Shown here in pieces: positions 53,592-61,227 of a stretch of 64,000 nt of DNA. Position 1 is the stretch's first letter. Every line of letters begins with the position of its first letter. A program made the position numbers and the translations under genes. The stretch comes from Marinimicrobium koreense (GTDB lineage: Bacteria > Pseudomonadota > Gammaproteobacteria > Pseudomonadales > Cellvibrionaceae). The stretch is from positions 1,426,001 to 1,490,000 of the forward strand of contig NZ_RJUK01000001.1 in NCBI RefSeq assembly GCF_003762925.1, in the 5' to 3' direction. The notes under the pieces were generated by a model, which saw only the letters and a program-made list of their open reading frames with translations, was not told the DNA's origin and did not search any database.

Positions 53592-54641
53592 TTGAATAGT
53601 CACGCAGTAACCAGCCCCGACGCTGTCACCCATCGGGTGACCCTGGAACCCGACGACAACCGCCGTCTCGCCAGCCTCTGTGGTCAATTCGACCAGCACC
53701 TGCGCCAGATCGAAGAGCGCCTCAATATCCAGATTCGCAACCGCGGCAACCAGTTCGCGCTGACAGGTGATGCCCAGACCACCGAGACCGCCGCCGAACT
53801 GCTCAAAAGCCTCTACCGCGAAACCAACACGGCGGAGCTCACCCCCGACGAAATTCACCTTGCCCTGCAAACCTCCGGTATTGAGGAGCTTATGGACCAA
53901 CTGAACGACCGCGTGACCGACGAGGGTGCCGCTGAATCCGGCACCGGTGGCGATCAGGCCTCCGGCGGCATGACCCTGATTCGGACCAAAAAGTGCACCA
54001 TCAAGCCCCGGGGCGGCAATCAGCAGCGCTATGTCAAAGCCATCCAGGTCAACGATATCAACTTCGGCACGGGGCCGGCCGGTACCGGTAAAACCTACCT
54101 GGCGGTTGCCTGCGCGGTAGAGGCCCTGCTCAAGGACGAAGTCGAGCGGATTCTGCTGGTACGCCCGGCGGTGGAAGCCGGCGAGAAGCTTGGCTTCCTC
54201 CCCGGTGACCTGGCCCAGAAGGTGGACCCCTACCTGCGGCCGCTGTACGACGCCCTGTTCGAAATGTTGGGCTTTGAAACCGTCGGCAAGCTGATCGAGC
54301 GCAACGTGATCGAAGTAGCGCCCCTGGCCTACATGCGCGGCCGGACCCTGAGCAACGCCTTTGTGATTCTGGACGAGAGCCAGAACACCACCCGGGAACA
54401 GATGAAAATGTTCCTGACCCGGATCGGCTTTGGCTCCACCGCCGTCATCACCGGCGACCCCAGCCAGATCGACCTGCCCAAAGGCCAGAAATCTGGGCTG
54501 CGGCACGCCATTGAGGTGCTGTCGAACGTCAATGGCATCAGCTTCACCCACTTTACTGCCAAGGACGTGGTGCGCCACCCGCTGGTGCAGCGCATCGTGG
54601 AAGCCTACGACGCCTTCGACGAGAGCAACCCGGACGACTGA
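53592..54641 (+). CDS. PhoH-like ATPase (YbeZ family)
   Basis: A 349-residue PhoH-family P-loop protein. An N-terminal KH-like part (LEERLNIQIRNRGNQFALTG, given as EERLNIQIRNRGNQFALTG) precedes Walker A (FGTGPAGTGKTYLAVACAV) and Walker B (NAFVILDESQNTTREQMKM). It works with YbeY in RNA metabolism in ways still unclear. Start TTG 53592, with GGAG 12 nt upstream; no ATG lies close. It is followed at once by ybeY. Confidence 0.92.
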   Translation: MNSHAVTSPDAVTHRVTLEPDDNRRLASLCGQFDQHLRQIEERLNIQIRNRGNQFALTGDAQTTETAAELLKSLYRETNTAELTPDEIHLALQTSGIEELMDQLNDRVTDEGAAESGTGGDQASGGMTLIRTKKCTIKPRGGNQQRYVKAIQVNDINFGTGPAGTGKTYLAVACAVEALLKDEVERILLVRPAVEAGEKLGFLPGDLAQKVDPYLRPLYDALFEMLGFETVGKLIERNVIEVAPLAYMRGRTLSNAFVILDESQNTTREQMKMFLTRIGFGSTAVITGDPSQIDLPKGQKSGLRHAIEVLSNVNGISFTHFTAKDVVRHPLVQRIVEAYDAFDESNPDD

Positions 54642-54642
54642 C

Positions 54643-55155
54643 GTGCCCCTGACCATCGATATCGCCGTCGCCTCCGAGGACGGCGGCCTCCCCTCTTCCG
54701 AGCTGATTGAACGCTGGATTGGCGCCGCCCTTGAGGCGGGTGCACCCCGGCCCGACGCCGAAGTCAGCGTATGTATCGTGGACGAGGCCGAAAGCCAGGC
54801 CCTCAATCATCGCTATCGGGGCAAAGACAAACCGACAAACGTCCTGTCCTTTCCGGCCGACCTGCCCGCGGAGCTGGAACTGCCCCTGCTCGGCGACCTC
54901 GTGGTCTGTGCTCCGGTGGTGGCGAGGGAAGCAAAGGAACAGGGCAAAAGCCCCGAGGCCCACTGGGCTCACATGCTTGTGCACGGGACCTTGCATTTGC
55001 TAGGTTATGACCATATTGATCCGGAGGAAGCCGACCAGATGGAAAGCCTGGAAACCCGGATTCTCACTCGGTTAAACTACCCGGCGCCTTACGACGAGGC
55101 ACCGATACCCGGCGAAAGCCAACCAACAGGACAGATTCAAACCCATGAACGATGA
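54643..55155 (+). CDS. ybeY: Endoribonuclease YbeY
   Basis: A 170-residue metal-dependent RNase for 16S rRNA 3' maturation and 70S quality control. The signature HMLVHGTLHLLGYDH has the three zinc His, and TNVLSFPAD is also conserved. GTG 54643 (VPLTIDIAV) starts 1 nt after the phoH stop. The C terminus has a short Pro-rich tail (PAPYDEAPIPGESQPTG). The stop overlaps the corC start by 11 bp. Confidence 0.94.
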   Translation: MPLTIDIAVASEDGGLPSSELIERWIGAALEAGAPRPDAEVSVCIVDEAESQALNHRYRGKDKPTNVLSFPADLPAELELPLLGDLVVCAPVVAREAKEQGKSPEAHWAHMLVHGTLHLLGYDHIDPEEADQMESLETRILTRLNYPAPYDEAPIPGESQPTGQIQTHER

Positions 55156-56044
55156 CCCTCCGAGTAGCAGCCTTCAGACCCGCTACTCCGATAAAGCCGA
55201 TAAAACCGACCGATCGGACAAGACCGAACGCGCCGACCGGTCCTGGTTGCACAAGTTGATGCAGGCCTTCAACGGTGAGCCGCAGTCCCGCGAGGAATTG
55301 CTGGAAATCATCAAAGAAGCCGCCAACAACAAACTGCTCGACCAGGAGGCACTGAGTATCATCGAGGGGGCCCTGGACGTCTCGCTCCTTCAGGCGCGGG
55401 AACTGATGATTCCCCGCTCCCAGATTGTCGCCATCCGTATCGACGAAACCCCCAAAGAGTTTCTGCCCAAAATCATCGAGTCCGGCCACTCCCGCTTCCC
55501 GGTGATTGGCGAGAGCTTTGATGACATCAAAGGCATCCTGCTGGCCAAAGACCTGCTGCGCATGATGCTCGAAGAGAACACCGACTTCAGTCTGGAGTCG
55601 ATCCTGCGCCCGGCCAACATCATTCCCGAAAGCAAGCGGGTGAACGTCCTGCTGCGGGAATTCCGGGAAAAGCGCTACCACATGGCCCTGGTCATCGATG
55701 AATACGGCGGTATCGCCGGGTTGCTGACCATTGAAGACATTCTTGAGGAGATCGTCGGCGACATCGAAGACGAAACCGACGAAGAGGTCAGCGACGAATT
55801 CATCAAGCGGGTCAGCGATACCGACTTTATCGTCAAGGCCCTGACCCCCATCGACGACTTTAACGACTACTTCGATGCCGGCCTGAGCGAAGAAGACTTC
55901 GACACCATCGGCGGCATTCTGATGCAGGAGTTCGGGCACCTGCCCAAGCGCAACGAAGTCGCCACCATCGACAACTTCCAGTTCCGGGTACTGTACGCGG
56001 ACAACCGCCAGATCCATCTGGTGCGGCTGACCCTGATCGAATAA
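55145..56044 (+). CDS. corC: CorC/HlyC-type CBS-domain protein
   Basis: A 299-residue cytosolic protein with two CBS domains (about 75-200: ELMIPRSQIVAIRIDETPKE, FPVIGESFDDIKGILLAKDL, MALVIDEYGGIAGLLTIEDI) and a C-terminal CorC_HlyC domain (GGILMQEFGHLPKRNEVATI). There are no membrane helices. It is linked by genetics to Mg/Co efflux. The N-terminal 30 residues are an unusual run of Asp/Lys/Thr/Arg (KADKTDRSDKTERADRS). Confidence 0.93.
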   Translation: MNDDPPSSSLQTRYSDKADKTDRSDKTERADRSWLHKLMQAFNGEPQSREELLEIIKEAANNKLLDQEALSIIEGALDVSLLQARELMIPRSQIVAIRIDETPKEFLPKIIESGHSRFPVIGESFDDIKGILLAKDLLRMMLEENTDFSLESILRPANIIPESKRVNVLLREFREKRYHMALVIDEYGGIAGLLTIEDILEEIVGDIEDETDEEVSDEFIKRVSDTDFIVKALTPIDDFNDYFDAGLSEEDFDTIGGILMQEFGHLPKRNEVATIDNFQFRVLYADNRQIHLVRLTLIE

Positions 56045-56048
56045 CCCC

Positions 56049-57557
56049 ATGACCGAACTGCGAGCGGCGCTGGCGCGCCTACCGGGCTGGGCCGCCTGGC
56101 TGTTGTGTGCGGCCTCCGGGGCGCTGGTCCCACTGAGCTTTGCACCGTTTGACCTCTGGCCACTGGCGCTACTCGGCCTGGTGGCGTTCGCCCTTTTGTT
56201 GGATCAACAGAGTGGTCGCACCGCCTGGTGGCGCGCCTGGGGATTCGGCATCGGCCTCTACGGGGTTGGGGTGTCCTGGATTTTTATCAGCATCCACAGC
56301 TTCGGCAATGCCTCGGCCCCACTAGCGGCGGTCATGACCGGGCTGTTTGTGCTGTTTGTCGCCCTGGTGTTCAGCCTGCCGTTTTACCTCTATGGCCGCT
56401 GGTTCAGCCAGCACCCACTTGGCCCCCTGCTCGCCTTCGCCGCGCTCTACCTGTTGGGTGAGTGGCTGCGCGGCTGGCTGCTGACCGGCTTTCCCTGGCT
56501 GTACCTCGGCTACGGTCATCTGGATACCTGGTTGGCCGGTTGGGCGCCGGTAACCGGGGTGCTGGGGCTGAGCCTGATCCTGTTGTTGACCGCCAGCATC
56601 ATCGCCCAATGGCTCCTTCGCCCATCCCGCCCGCGCATTCAAATCGCCGCCACTCTTCTGGTGTTTGGCCTTTGGCCCATCGGTTGGGGGCTGAACCAGA
56701 TTGAATGGACCCAGCCTCAGGGAGAGCCGGTCACCGTCGGTATGATCCAGCCCAACATTCCCCAGGACCGTAAGTGGGACCCGACATTTTTTGAGCCCAC
56801 TCTGAAGCGGCTCGATGGCCTGAGCGAAGACCTCTGGGACAACGACTGGCTGATCTGGCCAGAAGCGGCCATTCCCCGGGTGTACCACCAGATGCTGCCC
56901 TATCTCGAAACGCTCAATGAGCGCGCGGAGGAGACCGAGACCGGCTTTATCACCGGGATCATTTTCGATGAGCGACGCAAAGGGGAGTACTACAACAGCG
57001 TGGTCGGGCTCGGCCCGGCGCTGGGGATCTACCACAAGCGCCGCCTCGTGCCCTTTGGGGAATACGTGCCGCTGGAGGATTGGTTGCGCGGGCTGATCGA
57101 CTTCTTTGACCTGCCCACCTCCATCATCAGCCGCGGCCCCTGGGAGCAAAGCGGATTGCAGATTGGCGATGTGGGAATCTCCGCGTCTGTCTGTTATGAA
57201 GTCGTGTACCCGGACCTGGTGGCCCGCAGTGCGCGGGATCGGCAGGTGCTGCTTACCATCAGTAATGACGGCTGGTTTGCCGACTCCATCGGCCCGCTGC
57301 AGCATATGCAGATGGCCCGTATGCGAGCATTGGAAACCGGGCGGCCGATGATTCGGGCCACCAATAATGGAGTCAGCGCCTTTGTGGGTCATAAAGGTCA
57401 GATTGAAAAGCGGGCCGAGCAGTTTGTGCAGACGAATCTCGAGGGCAGTGTGCAACCCCGAACCGGCATGACGCCGTTTATGGGGTGGGGGAGTTGGCCG
57501 GTGGTTGTCCTATGCGGAATGATTTTGGTGTTATTGCGAGCGTTTCCGCGGCGTTAA
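56049..57557 (+). CDS. lnt: Apolipoprotein N-acyltransferase Lnt
   Basis: Adds the third acyl chain to lipoproteins in the inner membrane. About six N-terminal transmembrane segments are followed by a periplasmic nitrilase-like domain with the triad Glu (WPEAAIPRVY), Lys (YHKRRLVPFGEYVPL) and Cys (GISASVCYEVVYPD). One last helix ends the protein. Length 502 is normal. It starts 4 bp after corC. Confidence 0.95.
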   Translation: MTELRAALARLPGWAAWLLCAASGALVPLSFAPFDLWPLALLGLVAFALLLDQQSGRTAWWRAWGFGIGLYGVGVSWIFISIHSFGNASAPLAAVMTGLFVLFVALVFSLPFYLYGRWFSQHPLGPLLAFAALYLLGEWLRGWLLTGFPWLYLGYGHLDTWLAGWAPVTGVLGLSLILLLTASIIAQWLLRPSRPRIQIAATLLVFGLWPIGWGLNQIEWTQPQGEPVTVGMIQPNIPQDRKWDPTFFEPTLKRLDGLSEDLWDNDWLIWPEAAIPRVYHQMLPYLETLNERAEETETGFITGIIFDERRKGEYYNSVVGLGPALGIYHKRRLVPFGEYVPLEDWLRGLIDFFDLPTSIISRGPWEQSGLQIGDVGISASVCYEVVYPDLVARSARDRQVLLTISNDGWFADSIGPLQHMQMARMRALETGRPMIRATNNGVSAFVGHKGQIEKRAEQFVQTNLEGSVQPRTGMTPFMGWGSWPVVVLCGMILVLLRAFPRR

Positions 57558-57565
57558 ATTTGGGT

Positions 57566-57650
57566 GACGGCGGATTCGGTGATATGTATTTACGGCGGAT
57601 GCGCGCTCACTATCGCTGCGCTCGGCCCCTACGCATACCACGTCACTCCG
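57566..57650. repeat. Degenerate REP-like repeat, GGCGGAT type
   Basis: TGACGGCGGATTCGG and, about 25 nt on, ATTTACGGCGGATGCGCGC, with an imperfect downstream inverted part (GCTGCGCTCGGCCCCTACGC). The piece GTATTTACGGCG is also part of the core of nested-hairpin element C, so the two repeat types may share sequence. It sits in the convergent gap after lnt. Confidence 0.55.
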
Positions 57651-57668
57651 CCTTCGCCACAAAACGAA

Positions 57669-58553
57669 CTACGGCTTACCACACCCACTCAACGTATTGA
57701 TCGGAATCTTGAAATACCGGGTGCCGTTATCCTCCGCTGGCGGGAACTGGCCCGCCCGGACATTCAACTGCACCGATGGCAGAATCAACCGCGGCATTCC
57801 CAGGGTCGCATCACGCTCCTCGCGCAGGGTCACGAATTCCTCTTCACTGATACCCTCACCCACATGGATATTGCCCTTGCGTTGGGCACCCACGGTGGTT
57901 TCGCACTGATGATCGCGCTCCTCGCCCGGGTAATCGTGGCACATGAACATCCGGTACTCATCCGGAAACTCCAGTAACTTCTTCACCGAGCGGTACATCC
58001 GGCGCGCATCACCGCCCGGAAAGTCACAGCGGGCCGTGCCCCGGTCCGGCATAAACAGGGTGTCGCCGACAAAGATCGCATCGCCAATCCGCCAGGCCAT
58101 ATCCGCCGGGGTGTGGCCGGGGGTGTAGATCACCTCCCCCTCCAGCTCGCCAAAAGTGAAGGTCTCCCCTTCGGCAAACAGTTTGTCGAACTGACTGCCA
58201 TCGGGCAGGAATTCTTTCTCGAAGTTGAAGATCTTACGGAAGATCTCCTGCACCTGGACGATCTGATCGCCAATGGCCAGCTCGCCACCGACCTGCTCGC
58301 GCACAAAGGGCGCGGCGGAAAGGTGATCCGCGTGGGCGTGGGTTTCAAAGATCCAGTCGACCGTCAGGTGTTTCTCGCGCACGAAATCCACCAGCCGCTG
58401 GGCGCCCTCGGTGCTGGTCTGGCCGGCCTTCGGGTCGTAATCCAGCACCGGGTCGATCACCGCAGCGTGGCCACCTTCGTGGTCGTAGACCACGTAGCTG
58501 AAGGTTTCGGTGTCCGGATCGAGAAAGGGTTCAACCAAAGGTTGTTTGGGCAT
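57669..58553 (-). CDS. MBL-fold persulfide dioxygenase-like hydrolase
   Basis: A 294-residue metallo-beta-lactamase-fold protein. The metal motif is FETHAHADHLSAAPF, with IYTPGHTPADMAW, FVGDTLFMPDRGTARCDFPG and MCHDYPGEERD further on. This pattern matches ETHE1/Blh-type persulfide dioxygenases, which oxidise glutathione persulfide in sulfide detoxification, using one iron. Its partner regulator is encoded 20 bp upstream. ATG 58553 fits homologues (MPKQPLVEPFLD). Confidence 0.87.
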   Translation of the reverse strand: MPKQPLVEPFLDPDTETFSYVVYDHEGGHAAVIDPVLDYDPKAGQTSTEGAQRLVDFVREKHLTVDWIFETHAHADHLSAAPFVREQVGGELAIGDQIVQVQEIFRKIFNFEKEFLPDGSQFDKLFAEGETFTFGELEGEVIYTPGHTPADMAWRIGDAIFVGDTLFMPDRGTARCDFPGGDARRMYRSVKKLLEFPDEYRMFMCHDYPGEERDHQCETTVGAQRKGNIHVGEGISEEEFVTLREERDATLGMPRLILPSVQLNVRAGQFPPAEDNGTRYFKIPINTLSGCGKP

Positions 58554-58573
58554 GGGGCCTCCGATGTTGAAAC

Positions 58574-58909
58574 TCAGGCCTCTGCCTGCTCAGGCATCAG
58601 CCCCGGGCAATAAATGGACTGCAGCACCCGAATCACCCGCATGGCCTTGTCCCCCGCCAGGCGGTAATACACCGTCTGGGATTCCTTGCGGGTCGCCACC
58701 AGGCCCGCCCGACGCAGGTTGGCCAGGTGCTGGGACAGGGCCGACTGGCTGAGGGGAATGTGCTCGTTCAGCTCGCCCACGGACATCTCCCCGGCCCCCA
58801 GGGTGCACAGCACCATCAACCGGTGTTCATTACTCATCTGTTTGAGCAGGTCGGCCGCGTCGCGGCTGTGGGCCTGCATTTCTTCCAGACCCGCGGTTAA
58901 TGCGTTCAT
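58574..58909 (-). CDS. ArsR-family sulfide/persulfide sensor, BigR-like
   Basis: A 111-residue winged-helix repressor: LSQSALSQHLANLRRAGLVA is the recognition region, followed by the wing RKESQTVYYRLAG. Two cysteines, in MVLCTLGAG and IYCPGLM, are placed as in BigR/SqrR, where they form a di- or polysulfide bond with reactive sulfur and release DNA. ATG 58909 was chosen over a longer frame. It heads the operon with the dioxygenase. Confidence 0.87.
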   Translation of the reverse strand: MNALTAGLEEMQAHSRDAADLLKQMSNEHRLMVLCTLGAGEMSVGELNEHIPLSQSALSQHLANLRRAGLVATRKESQTVYYRLAGDKAMRVIRVLQSIYCPGLMPEQAEA

Positions 58910-58942
58910 TCGGGTTTCCGCCTCTCTATTGACAGTGACATC

Positions 58943-58971
58943 ATAAGAACGCAATATCGAGAAATTGTCAA
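58943..58971 (-). promoter_or_regulatory. Sigma-70 promoter of the bigR-like operon
   Basis: On the minus strand, a perfect TTGACA (58966-58971), 17-bp spacer and TCTTAT (58943-58948, 4 of 6). The start would be about 30 nt before ATG 58909. Confidence 0.65.
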
Positions 58972-58974
58972 CAT

Positions 58975-58990
58975 ATCTAATTTAGTAGAT
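58975..58990. promoter_or_regulatory. Candidate operator for the BigR-like repressor
   Basis: ATCTA-ATTTAG-TAGAT, an AT-rich inverted repeat with 5-bp arms, 3 bp upstream of the -35. The surrounding 60 bp are strongly AT-rich against the local background. ArsR sulfide sensors are known to bind AT-rich inverted repeats overlapping their promoters; assignment to this protein is inferred. Confidence 0.5.
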
Positions 58991-59150
58991 TCTAATTTAT
59001 TGGTATATGATCTAACTTCACTTGTCTGCAGGCCCAAAAAACTCGCGTATAGCCGTCGGGACGGGGCCTCCAACAAGGGCCTGGTCATCGGTGGATTACT
59101 GCATCGGAGTCTGCTAATTTAGCAATAAACCTTCAAATTGAGACTTATGC

Positions 59151-59540
59151 ATGCCCCCACTCGAGAAAGTCATGTATGTCGAGGACGACCCGGATATTCG
59201 TGAAATCGCTACCCTGGCGCTACGCGATGTTGGGGGGCTTGATGTCCTAGTCTGCGAGTCCGGGCAAGCAGCCCTGGCGAGCGTCGATGCTTTTGAGCCA
59301 CAACTGCTGCTTCTGGATGTCATGATGCCTGAAATGGATGGCCCCGAGACCCTGGAAGCCTTGCGCCGTCAGGGATCCATCAGCTCCGAGACCGCGGTGG
59401 CGTTCATGACGGCCAAAGTGCACCCAGAGGAGCTCGATCGCTACCGGCGTCTGGGCGTTACCGATGTCGTGCGCAAGCCTTTCGACCCCATGATACTGGC
59501 CGATGATGTCCGAGCGATTTGGGATCGAATTAATGGCTGA
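59151..59540 (+). CDS. Single-domain response regulator (receiver only)
   Basis: A 129-residue CheY-like receiver. The acidic pair is in VMYVEDDPDIREI, the phospho-acceptor Asp in LLLLDVMMPEMDG, the Thr in VAFMTAKVHPEE and the Lys in DVVRKPFDPM. No output domain is present. Its last codons overlap the next gene, whose ATG 59533 lies inside it, so it is coupled to the Hpt/GGDEF protein and is probably part of a phosphorelay. Confidence 0.93.
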   Translation: MPPLEKVMYVEDDPDIREIATLALRDVGGLDVLVCESGQAALASVDAFEPQLLLLDVMMPEMDGPETLEALRRQGSISSETAVAFMTAKVHPEELDRYRRLGVTDVVRKPFDPMILADDVRAIWDRING

Positions 59541-61188
59541 CTCCTTTGATACCCAGGCTTTGAACTCCCGTCTGGACTCTTTGAAAACCGCTTATCGTCA
59601 ACGCCTTGAAAGAGAACTGGCCGAGATTGAGAGCGCAATGGGCACTGCCAGAGGAAACGCTCCAAACAACGATACCATGCAGGCACTACACCACGCCCTG
59701 CACCGCTTGGCCGGGTCTGCTGGAACCTTTGGTTTCCCACAGTTGGGATACCAGGCCAGAGCCTTGGAGCGACGGCTCGCGGACCACCTTGAGGGAAAAG
59801 AAAGCCAGACCTCAGGGCTGTCCACTACCCACTGGGCCGAGCTTCTTCAGAAGGCACTGAGAGCGGATGAACGCCGTGAAAGCGCCCTGGGACTGGAGTC
59901 GCAATCAACGAGTGACACCGACGGTCAACGCCATGTCTGGCTGCTGGAGAGAGACGTCATGCTGGCAGAGTATGTGGGGCAGCAACTGCAGAGTTTTGGC
60001 TTTGAAGTGAAGCACCTGCGTGATACCGCTGCGTTGAATCAGTGTGATACCACCTCGACCGATCTGCTGATCGTTGATCATCGTGCTTCTACTGTTGAGG
60101 ACTCTGAGACAGTCGGCTCCGATTACTGGAAGCCATTGTTGGCCGCTTTTCACTGTCCAATCATTTTTACCGGTTCGGAAGATACATTTCACGCTAGACT
60201 TCAAGCAGTCCGCAGTGGTGCACGAGGCTATTTTGCCAAGCCATTGGACGTTCCGCAGCTTGCGGCGTATGCCGCTCGGCTACTGAAAATGAAAGACGGT
60301 GAGCCCGAGCGGGTTCTGATCATTGAGGATGACGCCACACTCGCTAAATATTGTCAGCACATTCTTGAACAAGCGGGCATGAAAGTAAGTTGTCTCAGCG
60401 AGCCCGAAAAGCTGCTTCAAGTCGTCAGCGAGTTCGACCCAGAGCTGATTCTTATGGACCTGTCGCTTCCCCACGTATCCGGCGTCGAATTGGTGGCAGT
60501 GTTATCCCAGTTTGAGCGCTGGGCTCACCTGCCCATTGTTTATTTATCCGCTGAGTCGAGCCCACAAAAGCGCACTGAGGCCTTGATGACTGGAGGCGAT
60601 GCGTTTTTGGAAAAGCCGGTCGATCCAAAGCTGCTTATCAGTCTGAGCCAAAGCCGGGTCCGACGCGTGAGGGAGCTTAAACACGCGATGACGCGAGACG
60701 GCTTGACCGGCCTTATGACCCACGCCAGCATTAAAGAAGCGCTTGAGGCGGAATGGCAGTCCTCAAAGAGAACCGCAAAAGCGTTCAGCGTCGTGATGCT
60801 GGACATCGATCACTTTAAAGCGGTAAATGACCGATATGGCCATGCCGTAGGAAACTTGGTCATCAGTGCCGTGGGAACGTTTTTGCGTCAGCATTTCCGA
60901 GCCACCGACCGACTGGGTCGGTACGGGGGCGAAGAGTTCGCCCTGATTCTGCCAGGGTGTATTGCTGAAAAAGCCGTTCAATTAGTGGATGAGCTCCGAG
61001 AGGCGTTTGCAGCTATACGGTTTTTTGGCAACAACAAGCAGTTTTACTGCACGCTCTCGGCAGGCGTCGCCGATAGCCACCAGTTTCCGAACGCGGTGCC
61101 CGACACCCTGATTGAAAAGGCCGATCAAGCGCTATACGAAGCAAAGCATTCCGGCCGAAATCAAGTGTGTTTAGCCTTATCCGATTGA
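59533..61188 (+). CDS. Hpt-REC-REC-GGDEF diguanylate cyclase
   Basis: A 551-residue four-domain signalling protein. Residues about 1-105 form an Hpt domain (HHALHRLAGSAGTFGF, phospho-His). REC1 (about 130-250) keeps the Asp (LLIVDHRAS), Thr and Lys, but one of its acidic-pair residues is changed (LLERD). REC2 (about 255-375) is complete (LIIEDD, LILMDLSLPHVSG, FLEKPVDP). The GGDEF domain has active GRYGGEEFALILPG and an I-site RATD five residues before it, so it makes c-di-GMP with product inhibition. Confidence 0.93.
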   Translation: MADSFDTQALNSRLDSLKTAYRQRLERELAEIESAMGTARGNAPNNDTMQALHHALHRLAGSAGTFGFPQLGYQARALERRLADHLEGKESQTSGLSTTHWAELLQKALRADERRESALGLESQSTSDTDGQRHVWLLERDVMLAEYVGQQLQSFGFEVKHLRDTAALNQCDTTSTDLLIVDHRASTVEDSETVGSDYWKPLLAAFHCPIIFTGSEDTFHARLQAVRSGARGYFAKPLDVPQLAAYAARLLKMKDGEPERVLIIEDDATLAKYCQHILEQAGMKVSCLSEPEKLLQVVSEFDPELILMDLSLPHVSGVELVAVLSQFERWAHLPIVYLSAESSPQKRTEALMTGGDAFLEKPVDPKLLISLSQSRVRRVRELKHAMTRDGLTGLMTHASIKEALEAEWQSSKRTAKAFSVVMLDIDHFKAVNDRYGHAVGNLVISAVGTFLRQHFRATDRLGRYGGEEFALILPGCIAEKAVQLVDELREAFAAIRFFGNNKQFYCTLSAGVADSHQFPNAVPDTLIEKADQALYEAKHSGRNQVCLALSD

Positions 61189-61227
61189 CCCCATACTCCC
61201 CGAGTTCGTTATTGAGCCATAACATCT

